Positions 6,568-15,140 of a DNA stretch of 22,147 nucleotides are shown here, piece by piece; position 1 is the stretch's first letter; the number at the start of each line of letters is the position of its first letter. The position numbers and the translations under genes were made by a program. This DNA comes from JAZKFT01 sp043760535 (lineage in GTDB: Bacteria; Bacteroidota; Bacteroidia; Chitinophagales; Chitinophagaceae): the NCBI GenBank assembly GCA_043760535.1, contig JAYUOV010000351.1, positions 1 to 22,147 on the forward strand, written 5' to 3'. Under the pieces are notes generated by a model. The model was given only the letters and a program-made list of their open reading frames with translations, was not told where the DNA came from and did not search any database.

Positions 6568-9500
6568 TTACACAGTTAGCAAAACAGTTACTTCGGTTCC
6601 TATAGCTATGCCATAGGCATCTTTTAAATCATCAATAATAATATCCTTTACATTGCCTGTACCTGTATTAAAATGGTTTATCCGCTCTTTACATATCTGC
6701 ATACCGTAGCTGGTGTGCGATGGTCGGTTGATTTCTCTTAAAGCCTGTGCGGCACTGCGTCCTACGCCATTATCTGTTATTGTAAATACTAATTGATCTC
6801 CTTGTAAATTGGCAGTTATTTTAATAATGCCATCCTTACCTATTTTATTTTTTAAGCCATGATGAATTGCATTTTCTACATAAGGTTGTATAATAAGCGG
6901 TGGTATTTTATAATGGCCATTCAGCAGGTTTTCATCGGCCTGTAACTGGTATGTAAAACTATGGTCGCTACGCAAATGCTCCAGTTCCAGGTACAGTTGT
7001 AGGGTTTCCCAATCTTTCCAAAATGGTACGGTTTCGTTTTTAGAATTATCAAGAATAGCACGGATAAGTTTCGCAAATTTATTTAGGTAATCGCTGGCTT
7101 TATCTGCATTATGATCCTGTATAAAATTATCAATACTGCTAAGGCAATTGAAAATAAAATGTGGATTCATTTGTGCCCTTAGTGCTGCCATTTCGGTAGC
7201 GGCTATTCGTTGTGTATAGGCTGCTTCTTTTTGTACAGTTCCTATTCTTTTTTTAATAAAAACATACAGTAACAAACCAGAAATTATTACTGCTATGAGT
7301 ATAAACCACCCTCTTTTCCAAAAAGGATTTTTAATTTGAATGTTGACTACAAACTGATTATCCGGCACATTTTTTTGACGTACAACCAGCCTGTAATTGC
7401 CGGCCGCCAATTTGCTAAACTGTATAATATTGGCACCGTTAAGTTTGGTAAATGGTTCGTTGTTTACACTGTATTCCAGCAGGCTGCTGCCCTGCATTTG
7501 GGTAAGAATACCAAACTGAAACAACAGTGTATTTTGCTGATAACCCAATTGGTACATACTATCTAAAGGCATGTTTTCGCCAAAGAGTTTAGCATTGCGG
7601 ATATAGATGGTTCCCCGGTGCTGCCCTGTATCAAAATCGTGGATATTCCATTTGTAAAAACCAGTATTGTACCGTGCATACAAATAGCCGCCATCGCCAT
7701 TTCGTATATTATCTAGTACCTGCGGAATACCATCTGCTTCGCCATAATTGGTAAAAATGCCCGAAGTGGTATTAAACCGCGAAAGCCCCTCGTTGGTAGC
7801 TATCCATAAGTTATCACCGGCATCCATTCGTATATCGTTTAGCCCATCGCTTGCCATACCATCGCTACGGGAAAAACGGATAAATTTCTTGTCAGCAGCG
7901 AGGTATTTGTACAGGCCATGGGCAAAATCGGAGAGATATACATTGCCTTGTTTATCGGCCAGCATATTGGTAATGGTGGCGGCTGTTTGCGATGGTGGTA
8001 CATTCAATAATTCGTGGTGTACTGAACCAGTAGCTATGTTGTACATAAACAGACCCTCATCTTCAATACCAATCCATAAGCTGTGTTCTTTTTCATTATA
8101 AAAAATGTTTCTGAAAGCCCGCCCATCTCTGGCAGGTATGGCCATTAGCGGTTCAGATTGTTCGGTCTGCGGATTGTATCTAATAATACCATGCCGCCTG
8201 GTACGCACCCATGCAATACCCGTTTTATCTATCACCACATTGCGGTAAACAACAGCGTTGGTAATATGCGGCGGCAGTTGTAGCTTTATTTCTGTAGCTA
8301 TCAATGTTTGCTGGTTTAGTAAATACAAAGCAGTGTCGGTACTCATGTAGGCAGTACCATCGGGCATTTCTGCCATACGGTCCAGGTATGCTGTTAGCGG
8401 CTTTCCGGCATTGTTTTTTATGATTGTTTTCTCACCCGTTTTTTCATTAAAAGCATAAAAACGGGTGGGGTTATCATGCCCGGCTATTATTAGTTTATTA
8501 AATGCCGATGGGTGAATATTTCTTACAAAATCATCGGGCTTATTAGCAGCAAGGCTGGTAAACTTAAACTTGTTTTGTACAGGCTGCATCAGCACCAAAC
8601 CTTTGCGGGTGCATACCCAAAATTGGTTTCCGTCTTTTAAATAATAATTACTGTAGGCTGCGCTAAATGCTTGTTTATCGCTAACACTGTCGCTTATTAA
8701 ACTTAAAAATTGTTCTTTTTTTTTATTAAATAAAACGAAACCTTTCTGGCTGCAAAACATTAATGTATCGCCTTGTAAAGGCTTAATACAGTATGCACAA
8801 TCAAAATCCTTTTTACGCAGGTAATTCAGTGGCGTTGGTACTTTTTTCCATTGGTTAGTTGTGGCATTGTACTGCAGCATTCCATTATTGTAAGTGCCAA
8901 TCCAAACGGTACTTTTCGCTTCGTCGTAATAATTAAGCTGGCAGCCATAATAATCACCTACAGCACTAAAAGGGTAATAGGTAAACTGATGTGTAGCAGT
9001 AACCACACTGCATAATCCATAGGTAGTTAGTATCCACAATTCATCATTACTTTTTTTTGCGAAGCCAAGCACCATCACCCTTGTCATCCGTTCTTTAGCA
9101 GGTATTTGTTGGTTAATGAAATCTATCCAGCCGCTTCGTGAAAACTTTTTTGAAGCCGGATTAAAATTGAGCAGTTCGTAAGCAGTGCCAATCCATAACT
9201 GGTGTTGCTTATCTTCTATTATAGCATGGTACACCCTACCTGGCCTACTTACGTTTGTATCTGGTGCGTAGTTAGAAAAGCGTTGTGTTTGTGAATGATA
9301 GAGGCTAATGCCACTTAAAGTGCCTACCCATAATTGTTGCCGGCTGTCTTCGTAAATTGTTTCAATAGTATTGCTGGCAATAGAGTTACTATCTGCAGGA
9401 TTATTATTATATGTATCAAAAGCGTTTCCATCAAAACGGTTAAGGCCATTGGGTGTACAGCACCACAGAAAGCCTTTACTATCTTTAAATACATACCCTA

Positions 9501-9609
9501 CATTGTTACTACTAAGGCCGTCTTTGGTGGTAAATGTTTTAAAGCTAAAGGGCTGCGCACTTGTACTTGCAAAGAGTAGCAGCAATATGAATTGTAGGGT
9601 TCTCTGCAT
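6568..9609 (-). CDS. Membrane sensor histidine kinase with two-component propeller (LytS-type kinase)
   Basis: A 1013-residue inner-membrane sensor. Residues 1-18 are a signal peptide ending 'ASTSAQ'. A long periplasmic region holds repeated reg_prop blades, for example 'TKDGLSSNNVGYVFKDSKG' and later 'DNLWIATNEGLSRFN', which make two seven-bladed propellers in this class. A Y_Y_Y-type domain follows ('LAAGNYRLVVRQKN'). One transmembrane helix lies at about 767-786. The kinase part is the His_kinase/LytS type: phospho-acceptor H817 in 'AQMNPHFIFN', then an ATPase domain with 'QPYVENAIHHGLKN' and 'TDNGVGR'. It lacks the fused receiver and AraC domain of hybrid HTCS sensors; instead the LytTR regulator is a separate downstream gene. 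The ligand cannot be read from sequence. Upstream are a lipocalin-like gene (81 bases away) and a BNR protein gene. Confidence 0.95.
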   Translation of the reverse strand: MQRTLQFILLLLFASTSAQPFSFKTFTTKDGLSSNNVGYVFKDSKGFLWCCTPNGLNRFDGNAFDTYNNNPADSNSIASNTIETIYEDSRQQLWVGTLSGISLYHSQTQRFSNYAPDTNVSRPGRVYHAIIEDKQHQLWIGTAYELLNFNPASKKFSRSGWIDFINQQIPAKERMTRVMVLGFAKKSNDELWILTTYGLCSVVTATHQFTYYPFSAVGDYYGCQLNYYDEAKSTVWIGTYNNGMLQYNATTNQWKKVPTPLNYLRKKDFDCAYCIKPLQGDTLMFCSQKGFVLFNKKKEQFLSLISDSVSDKQAFSAAYSNYYLKDGNQFWVCTRKGLVLMQPVQNKFKFTSLAANKPDDFVRNIHPSAFNKLIIAGHDNPTRFYAFNEKTGEKTIIKNNAGKPLTAYLDRMAEMPDGTAYMSTDTALYLLNQQTLIATEIKLQLPPHITNAVVYRNVVIDKTGIAWVRTRRHGIIRYNPQTEQSEPLMAIPARDGRAFRNIFYNEKEHSLWIGIEDEGLFMYNIATGSVHHELLNVPPSQTAATITNMLADKQGNVYLSDFAHGLYKYLAADKKFIRFSRSDGMASDGLNDIRMDAGDNLWIATNEGLSRFNTTSGIFTNYGEADGIPQVLDNIRNGDGGYLYARYNTGFYKWNIHDFDTGQHRGTIYIRNAKLFGENMPLDSMYQLGYQQNTLLFQFGILTQMQGSSLLEYSVNNEPFTKLNGANIIQFSKLAAGNYRLVVRQKNVPDNQFVVNIQIKNPFWKRGWFILIAVIISGLLLYVFIKKRIGTVQKEAAYTQRIAATEMAALRAQMNPHFIFNCLSSIDNFIQDHNADKASDYLNKFAKLIRAILDNSKNETVPFWKDWETLQLYLELEHLRSDHSFTYQLQADENLLNGHYKIPPLIIQPYVENAIHHGLKNKIGKDGIIKITANLQGDQLVFTITDNGVGRSAAQALREINRPSHTSYGMQICKERINHFNTGTGNVKDIIIDDLKDAYGIAIGTEVTVLLTV

Positions 9610-9690
9610 GGTTGGGGCTAATTACAGGCTTTGGTTTTTACCCTGCAATTTATTAAAAGACAGTTGCAATACTCCTGAATAAGTATAGTT

Positions 9691-10101
9691 TTACAACTGC
9701 TGGTACACGATAGTATCGTCCTCGTTTTTCCAGGTCATTTTATTACCACTAAAGCTAATGGTATAGGTATTGCTTACGGCAAAATCTTTTAAGGTAGAAA
9801 CGGAGAATTTATTACCATCCAGTTTCCAGTTTGTTTTGCTCCAAAGCTTTTCCTGAATGGCTTTATACTTTTCATCGCAGCCACTAGCAGAAGCATCCAA
9901 ACGGTATTTTCCATCGGCAAAAATTTCGTACACAATACCTGCAGCACATGGCCGGTAGCTCAGTAATGCAGCATGCGTATCCATGGCTTTTCCTTCGTAC
10001 ACGCTGGTGTTTGAGATGCGTTTCCATTTGCCCACAGGGCTTTGTGCAAGGGCTATTTGTACAAATGTAATATCTATAAATAAGGCCAATAATCTTTTCA
10101 A
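9691..10101 (-). CDS. Secreted lipocalin-like domain protein
   Basis: A 136-residue protein with a signal peptide (about 1-19, ending 'QIALAQ'), so it is exported to the periplasm or beyond; there is no lipobox cysteine. The mature part starts 'SPVGKWKRISNTSVYEGK', like the first strand of Lipocalin-like domains common in Bacteroidota. It continues with strand pairs such as 'IVYEIFADGKYRLDASASG', 'NWKLDGNKFSVS', 'TYTISFSGNKMTWKNED'. Two cysteines (in 'RPCAAG' and 'SGCDEK') could form a disulphide. The gene is 26 bases after the BNR protein gene and upstream of the sensor kinase, all on one strand, so a shared transcript is possible. Ligand and role are unknown. Confidence 0.75.
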   Translation of the reverse strand: MKRLLALFIDITFVQIALAQSPVGKWKRISNTSVYEGKAMDTHAALLSYRPCAAGIVYEIFADGKYRLDASASGCDEKYKAIQEKLWSKTNWKLDGNKFSVSTLKDFAVSNTYTISFSGNKMTWKNEDDTIVYQQL

Positions 10102-10127
10102 TTTTTATTAAACTTTGTATATGATAA

Positions 10128-12773
10128 TTAGTTCACTTTTAAATGCAGTATTTCGGCTTTTGTAGTGGCATTTGTGCCATTTACTTTATTAAAAACACCT
10201 TGCCCACATGGCCCAATGATGCCATGGAAGTATGATCCTTCTTTTGCTTTAAAATTATTTTTAAGTACTATTCTTCCGGCACTACGGTAACGAAGTTCAT
10301 TGTTGTAATTGCCCAACATTTTTTGTGATGATTCCAGTGTGCCACTTGATTGGTATGTAAAACGTCCATTTACATCGCTACTTAAAAGCACCAACGGGCT
10401 ACAACCGTTGTACAAATCGCCCCGCCAAATACCACGGCCCCAGGTAGCGGCTGTTATAGAATTAGCAGCTTCATTCACAAATAAATCGGTAACGGGCACC
10501 ATGGGCAGGCCATTGTAAAATGGCAGCCAATCGTTCATGGCAAAACCCATAAAATATACGCCTAGCTCTGTGCCGCAATACGCATCGCCCTGCGAAGTAT
10601 AAAAGATAGAATATACCGGCACGTTAGGTAAACTGCCTGTAAAATCTGTCCAATTAGCCCCTGCATTGCCGCTATATAAAACCCGGTTAAGCCCCATAAC
10701 ACCTGTAGTGGTAACCCATACTTCGTTGGCATTACTGCTTTTTGTAGCAATATCTGTAATGGTAAATGTGCCAGCAGGCCAGCCTGCTGTGCCAGAAATA
10801 GTGACCCAATTTGTACCTTGGTTATCCGATCGGATAATGGTATTGGCATTGGCTGCATAAATCCTGTCGGGCAGTTGTGCACTTACGGCAAAGCCGCCGT
10901 TATAGCCTCTGCTTAAGTTGCCCCCATCGTTAGTTCCTCCAATTCTTACAGCAGTCCAGCCTGTGCCTTGGTTTACACTTCGCCAAATAGTGTCTCTATA
11001 ACCTACATATACAATATTGGCATTGGTAGGGTGGCATATTACATCGGGGTAAAAAGTATTGGTAGGGCCAAAGCCGGGAGTTACATCACTATAACCAACC
11101 GGGCTTCGTGTAAACTTGGAAACAGTTGTATTTTCTACTTGGAAATAAATATTGTTGTTGGTGTTTACAAAGTCGCTTACAAAGCCATCGCCGGAACCGG
11201 AATATATCATGTGGTTACCTGTTGTGGTGTAGTGTGTGCCATTATCCTGTGTACCCCCGATATATAAATTTTCTACACCTTCAAAACCCTCCATGTGGTA
11301 ATATTGTGTGCATTGTAAACCTACCGATTTGTCGGCCCAGGTTACTCCGTTATTACTACTTACAAATACGCCACCATCGCAGGCAGCATAGAGTAATGAA
11401 CCGTTGGGTGTGTACACCAAATCGTGAATATCGGAGTGTACATAATTACTAATTGCAATGTTGTTGGTATTACCTATTGTAACGTTTCCAAAAGTAGCAC
11501 CATTGTTAACAGACGATGTAAGACTTAAACCAGCGGCGGCCATAAAATTACTATCTGCGGGGTTTGCTGCAAATGCGTAGTTATAACCCTTTTGACCTAC
11601 GGTGAGGTCTTGCGTATTAATTCTTGTAAAAGTGGCACCGCTATTAACGGATTTATAAACAGTATTGGAGGTAATGCCACCCGGATTTGGCATCGGGTCG
11701 GTACCGCTTTGCAAATAATAAACCGTGTTGGGGCTAGCCAGTGAAACTGCAATTTGGCCAATACGTGATGCGGATATTAGGGGGAAATAGGGTGACATAT
11801 ACTGAAAACTTTGCCCATAATCTGTTGATCTGAAAATTCCGTTTCCACCTCCGGCATATAGAATGGCATCGTTAGTTGGGTGCTGTTCTATATCTAAGCA
11901 AATAAAACTGCTCCCCTGTGTTTGTGCCCACGAAGCACCAAAATCGGTAGTAATAAAAAGCCCTGATGATGTAGCTGCCAACAGTATGTTTGGAAAGTTT
12001 CTGACCTGTATAAGTTTTTGTGGCGTTCTGTTTCTAAGTACGGTTTCTGAATTGCCAACTTTGCTCCAGGTGGTGCCGCCATTTGTGGTAAGCAATACAC
12101 CTACGCTGTTTCTGTTAAGCCCGTAGTCTATTAAAAAATTACCTGCTATTTTTTGTCCCGTTAAAATGTAAATGGTGTTGCCGCTTGGGTCGTTATTGTC
12201 GAATACCATACCAGCAATACCGCAATTAGGTAAGTATGCAGTTATGGAAAACCAGCTATTGCCACCATTGTTGGTACGCCATAATCCACCACTTGGGCTA
12301 CCAGCTAATATTACCTGTGGATTGTTTGGGTTTATGGCCAGCCTGTCTATCCGGCCTATACCGCGGCTGCCCCCACTAATGCCCCAGCCGGTGGTTACAG
12401 GCCCCACAGAACCCCAGTTGCCGGCAGTGGATGCTACGCCGTTGGGCGTATTGGTTAGCTGATTGTCTTTTATTTTTTTTGCTTCGTCAAAGTATTTTGA
12501 GGCTTTATAATCCACTTCGCCCTGCTCGTTTATATGCCTGGCGGCAAACCACGCCCAGCGGTTCCAGCGTTTGTATTCTTTAAAAAGCTTAGGGTCGCTA
12601 TTAAAATTATTGAGCTTGTAATAGTTGTCCACCTCCCTCATTATATCCTCATATTTTTTCTTACCGGCCAGTTTAGAAAACAATGCCGGTGGTATATCTG
12701 TAACCTGGCCAAAGCATGTGGCAGCAAGGCAGCAAAGCACAATTATACTGGTGATTCGTTTATGCTGTTTCAT
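10128..12773 (-). CDS. Large secreted BNR/sortilin-type beta-propeller protein
   Basis: An 881-residue exported protein. Residues 1-22 form a signal peptide ('CCLAATCFGQ'), followed by a helical charged stretch and then a long series of BNR/Asp-box-like blades, recognisable from repeats such as 'GLWRTNNGGNSWFSI', 'LLTTNGGTTWSKV', 'IFRSTDYGQSFQYM', 'TIIRSDNQGTNWVTI' and 'VFVSSNNGVTWADKS'. Such propellers resemble sortilin/Vps10 and glycosidase-like surface proteins; no catalytic residues can be assigned. The C-terminus ('SAGRIVLKNNFKAKEGSYFH', then 'GPCGQG') resembles the coat-hanger stack domain of Bacteroidota surface proteins; no clear type IX secretion C-terminal signal is seen. The ATG at 12773 is preceded directly by eight 7-bp repeat units. 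Probably a cell-surface protein; function unknown. Confidence 0.85.
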   Translation of the reverse strand: MKQHKRITSIIVLCCLAATCFGQVTDIPPALFSKLAGKKKYEDIMREVDNYYKLNNFNSDPKLFKEYKRWNRWAWFAARHINEQGEVDYKASKYFDEAKKIKDNQLTNTPNGVASTAGNWGSVGPVTTGWGISGGSRGIGRIDRLAINPNNPQVILAGSPSGGLWRTNNGGNSWFSITAYLPNCGIAGMVFDNNDPSGNTIYILTGQKIAGNFLIDYGLNRNSVGVLLTTNGGTTWSKVGNSETVLRNRTPQKLIQVRNFPNILLAATSSGLFITTDFGASWAQTQGSSFICLDIEQHPTNDAILYAGGGNGIFRSTDYGQSFQYMSPYFPLISASRIGQIAVSLASPNTVYYLQSGTDPMPNPGGITSNTVYKSVNSGATFTRINTQDLTVGQKGYNYAFAANPADSNFMAAAGLSLTSSVNNGATFGNVTIGNTNNIAISNYVHSDIHDLVYTPNGSLLYAACDGGVFVSSNNGVTWADKSVGLQCTQYYHMEGFEGVENLYIGGTQDNGTHYTTTGNHMIYSGSGDGFVSDFVNTNNNIYFQVENTTVSKFTRSPVGYSDVTPGFGPTNTFYPDVICHPTNANIVYVGYRDTIWRSVNQGTGWTAVRIGGTNDGGNLSRGYNGGFAVSAQLPDRIYAANANTIIRSDNQGTNWVTISGTAGWPAGTFTITDIATKSSNANEVWVTTTGVMGLNRVLYSGNAGANWTDFTGSLPNVPVYSIFYTSQGDAYCGTELGVYFMGFAMNDWLPFYNGLPMVPVTDLFVNEAANSITAATWGRGIWRGDLYNGCSPLVLLSSDVNGRFTYQSSGTLESSQKMLGNYNNELRYRSAGRIVLKNNFKAKEGSYFHGIIGPCGQGVFNKVNGTNATTKAEILHLKVN

Positions 12774-12829
12774 GATGATTTACGATTTGCGATTTACGAT
12801 TTGGGATGTGGGATGTGGGATGTGGGATT
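12774..12829. repeat. Eight-unit 7-bp tandem repeat abutting the BNR protein start codon
   Basis: In plus orientation, consecutive 7-base units run GATGATT, TACGATT, TGCGATT, TACGATT, TGGGATG, TGGGATG, TGGGATG, TGGGATT without interruption. The array begins at the base next to the start codon of the minus-strand BNR gene and therefore forms its immediate leader, including the place of any ribosome-binding site. Confidence 0.85.
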
Positions 12830-13130
12830 GTAGAGACGCCATACTCTTAACTTAGGCATCTAGGTTTGGGTTGCCCCCTGTCCCCTAAAGGGGTGGCTGG
12901 GGTGTGTCTTGATATTTTTACAAACTTCACAGGATTGAATTTTGTTAAGTTAATAGCATTTGTAGAGCCCCCATACTGACGTCTGTCCCTAACATTAAAC
13001 ATGTGGCAAAAAGAGTAGTGGTTTCGAATGTTTCATAGAAGCACAAAGACGAACGGGGTCCCGTAATGCTACGGGATTTACAACGTCGCCAATGTCGCTC
13101 CATCAGGGTACGGCTTTCGCTGGTTTCCAA
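12830..13130. repeat. Non-coding repeat-element-like block between two surface-protein genes
   Basis: No convincing gene lies in this stretch. It starts with GTAGAGACGCC (12830-12840), a core that recurs elsewhere in the window. It then holds a C-run/G-run segment (12874-12903) and a palindrome TCCCGTA-ATGC-TACGGGA near 13059-13076. A minus-strand 61-codon frame (12945-13130) is open but looks like a translated repeat, not a protein. The composition resembles dispersed intergenic repeats I have seen in Chitinophagaceae genomes; that is memory, not a search. Confidence 0.4.
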
Positions 13131-13147
13131 AGAAAAAAACCAGTTTT

Positions 13148-13203
13148 CCTTTTTCCCTTTTTCCCTTTTTACTTTTTTACTTTTTACTTTTTACTTTTTA
13201 CTT
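13148..13203. repeat. 7-8 bp tandem array at the 3' end of the fibre-like gene
   Basis: Units CCTTTTT, CCCTTTTT (twice), ACTTTTTT and ACTTTTT (three times) run head to tail and extend into the last codons of the minus-strand gene that ends at 13191. Every AC-type unit reads AGTAAAA on the coding strand, so the stop codon is supplied by the repeat itself. Confidence 0.75.
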
Positions 13204-14585
13204 GAATTACCCTTTACCAACCGATCTATTTGCTTTTGCTGCTGAATAATATACAAAGTCAGTTCTTCTATTTTTTCCATCATCTTTTTTTGAAGGTCGC
13301 CAAGTCTCAGGCCATTGGAATGCATGTCGTTTGCAGTTGGTATTTCGGGCAGGTGTTTGTGTTGTAGTATAAATTGTTCCACCTCGGCCAGCGGCCTTAG
13401 TTTATATTCCTGCTCAAAAACATAGTCGGGCCAGTTGGCCGTTTCCACGGTTACCTCTCGGCTGCGTATATCGCCGTTTACCGAAAGTTTGTTTACAGGA
13501 TTATCGGTGCCTATGCCAATATTTCCATTAGCAGCTATAAAAATGCGATTGACGGCATTGGTGTAAATAGCAATAGGCATCACTCCCGGCGTACCTAGCG
13601 AAATGGTATTGCCATTAGCCGGTCCGCCTACATAAGCATTGAGCAAAGCTGAGCCACTTGGGTTACGTATGGATAATGCCGTGGCAAAGTCTGCCACCGT
13701 TTGTATGGTAAGTTTGGTGTTGGCATCAGGTATATTGGTGCCGATGGCTACATTGCCAGCAGCCGGACCGTCGTTTAGTAAAATATGGCTTCCGTTTTTA
13801 CCAGCTCTTATAAACACATCTTCGTTTACGCCATAGTTAAAATGGGTGATGTGTTGTGTACCTCTAACTGCAAATACACCCTGGCTGCCACCGGCCAAAT
13901 CGGCCAGACCTACTTCGAGTGTATGTGTGGGTGCACCCGAACCATAAATGCCAATACCCACACGGTTAATATTACTACCTAAATAAATATTACTGGGCAG
14001 GCCAAACTGGAACAGGGCAACAATTTGATTGCCGCTTTTAATGATAAATGGCTGGTTATCGGTGGTGCCAATAAAATCAAGATTGGGGGTGGTGCCAGCA
14101 TTACCATTTAAGCCCCAGCCACTGCCACCCATAGACCCGGTAAGCATGCCGCTATGGCTGCGGAGTACCCATCTTACTGCACCAATATCGTATTGCAGAT
14201 TGGCACTGGCATTATTAGGTATGGATACGTTAGCACCAGTGCCGGTAATAATTCTTTCAGAAGTAGCTTCGGCGGGGCTCTCATTTACAATGGTCAGGGT
14301 AAAGCCGCTGCGGTTAAAAAGGGTTACCAGTTTACCATCGCTGCTGTAACTAATGCCGGTTAGGTTAAAATCGGCTGTAGGACCAGCCACCCTGTAATTA
14401 CTAAATGGCAAAGTACCTACATCGGCGAGGTTATTACCGTTGGTAAAAACCAAATCCGAACTACGTAGAATCAAATCACCGTTAATATCTAAGGCCGCAG
14501 TAGGGTCTGTTGTTTTAATACCCACATTTTGTCCATAACAAAAAAAACAACTACCGATAAAGAACAGGGAAAAAAAACGTTTCAT
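13191..14585 (-). CDS. Secreted fibre-like surface protein of Bacteroidota type
   Basis: A 464-residue exported protein: signal peptide 1-18 ('FFIGSCFFCYGQ'), mature start 'NVGIKTTDPTAALDINGDLI'. It contains several copies of the motif 'VGIGT..P...L.VNGD' (near 209, 281 and 355) known from Bacteroidota surface proteins and phage-tail-like fibres. Gly- and Asn-rich beta segments lie between them. The C-terminal part ('RSREVTVETANWPDYVFEQE', 'HKHLPEIPTANDM', 'GLRLGDLQKKMMEKIEELTL') is a conserved tail ending in a predicted coiled coil ('YIIQQQKQIDRLVKG'). In related proteins this resembles the trimerisation/chaperone tail of fibres, but the autocleaving peptidase residues cannot be confirmed. 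Function is unknown; adhesion or surface display is a guess. Its final codons and stop sit in a short tandem repeat. Confidence 0.75.
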   Translation of the reverse strand: MKRFFSLFFIGSCFFCYGQNVGIKTTDPTAALDINGDLILRSSDLVFTNGNNLADVGTLPFSNYRVAGPTADFNLTGISYSSDGKLVTLFNRSGFTLTIVNESPAEATSERIITGTGANVSIPNNASANLQYDIGAVRWVLRSHSGMLTGSMGGSGWGLNGNAGTTPNLDFIGTTDNQPFIIKSGNQIVALFQFGLPSNIYLGSNINRVGIGIYGSGAPTHTLEVGLADLAGGSQGVFAVRGTQHITHFNYGVNEDVFIRAGKNGSHILLNDGPAAGNVAIGTNIPDANTKLTIQTVADFATALSIRNPSGSALLNAYVGGPANGNTISLGTPGVMPIAIYTNAVNRIFIAANGNIGIGTDNPVNKLSVNGDIRSREVTVETANWPDYVFEQEYKLRPLAEVEQFILQHKHLPEIPTANDMHSNGLRLGDLQKKMMEKIEELTLYIIQQQKQIDRLVKGNSSKK

Positions 14586-15117
14586 AAAAAGGCTTTTTTG
14601 GTAAAAATGAATGACTAAACTATAAAGTAGTGTCGCTATCCTTTTGGCTGTTTATCCGTTGGTAGTGTCTGGTTATTGGCTGGTTTTATTTTGTTTGTGC
14701 ACTATTATATTCTGGCCACATTTTCGGAAACTTTGAGATTTAAATGTAGGTTCACAGAAATTGCAATTCGGGCATTTACCGCCAGGTATTTATCGAGGTT
14801 TAATGTATTTGGTAATAATGTAGAAAGCTTAAAAGTGGTGTTGTAGAGACAGGCATTTATGGTGTATTAGGCTAGTGTGTATAAAAAAGCGACCTCATTA
14901 AAGTGTGGGTCTCTTTTTTAATTTTCACCAGGCATATACTGTACTAATCAAGGTTTAAAATTGTGAATTACAATTAGCACAGGGATGAAAAGGAAAGAAC
15001 AGATAAACACGGATTTTAAATCTGCTTTGCAGAAAAAAAACGGATTTCCCAATTCGTTATTTTCCTTTTGTAAAGTATTTTTATCAGCAAAAAGGAAACG
15101 TTTGGATATGCAAGAAG
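14586..15117. other. Gene-free stretch upstream of the fibre-like gene
   Basis: About 530 bases without a convincing gene. It should hold the promoter of the fibre-like gene near 14600-14650 (a -7-like TAGTTTAG on the minus strand), a lone GTAGAGAC core at 14843-14850 and an orphan terminator-like hairpin (listed separately). The plus-strand frame starting at 14985 runs antisense through the next gene and is not counted. Confidence 0.5.
14883..14919. terminator. Orphan terminator-like hairpin
   Basis: AAAAAAGCGACC (14883-14894) pairs with GGTCTCTTTTTT (14908-14919) at 11 of 12 positions around a 13-base loop. The T tract makes it terminator-like on the plus strand, and the A tract gives the same on the minus strand. 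No gene ends next to it. Confidence 0.55.
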
Positions 15118-15140
15118 GAGACGCCATAAATGGGCGTCTC
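15118..15140. repeat. GAGACGCC palindrome (dispersed repeat type) at a gene end
   Basis: Perfect 8-bp arms GAGACGCC (15118-15125) and GGCGTCTC (15133-15140) around a 7-base loop, followed by TAC, so that read on the minus strand it starts GTAGAGACGCC. It overlaps the stop codon (15140-15142) of the minus-strand gene and could serve as its terminator or mRNA end. Confidence 0.7.

Noticed and set aside
10128..12773. Sialidase call for the BNR protein
   Set aside because: Asp-box-like repeats are present, but no arginine triad or catalytic Tyr/Asp of sialidases could be assigned.
12774..12829. CRISPR-like array
   Set aside because: Seven-base units without spacers are a microsatellite, not a CRISPR; no cas genes are present.
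12945..13130. Minus-strand 61-codon frame as a gene
   Set aside because: It lies in a palindromic repeat-like block and its translation (Arg-, Cys- and Ser-rich) looks like a translated non-coding repeat.
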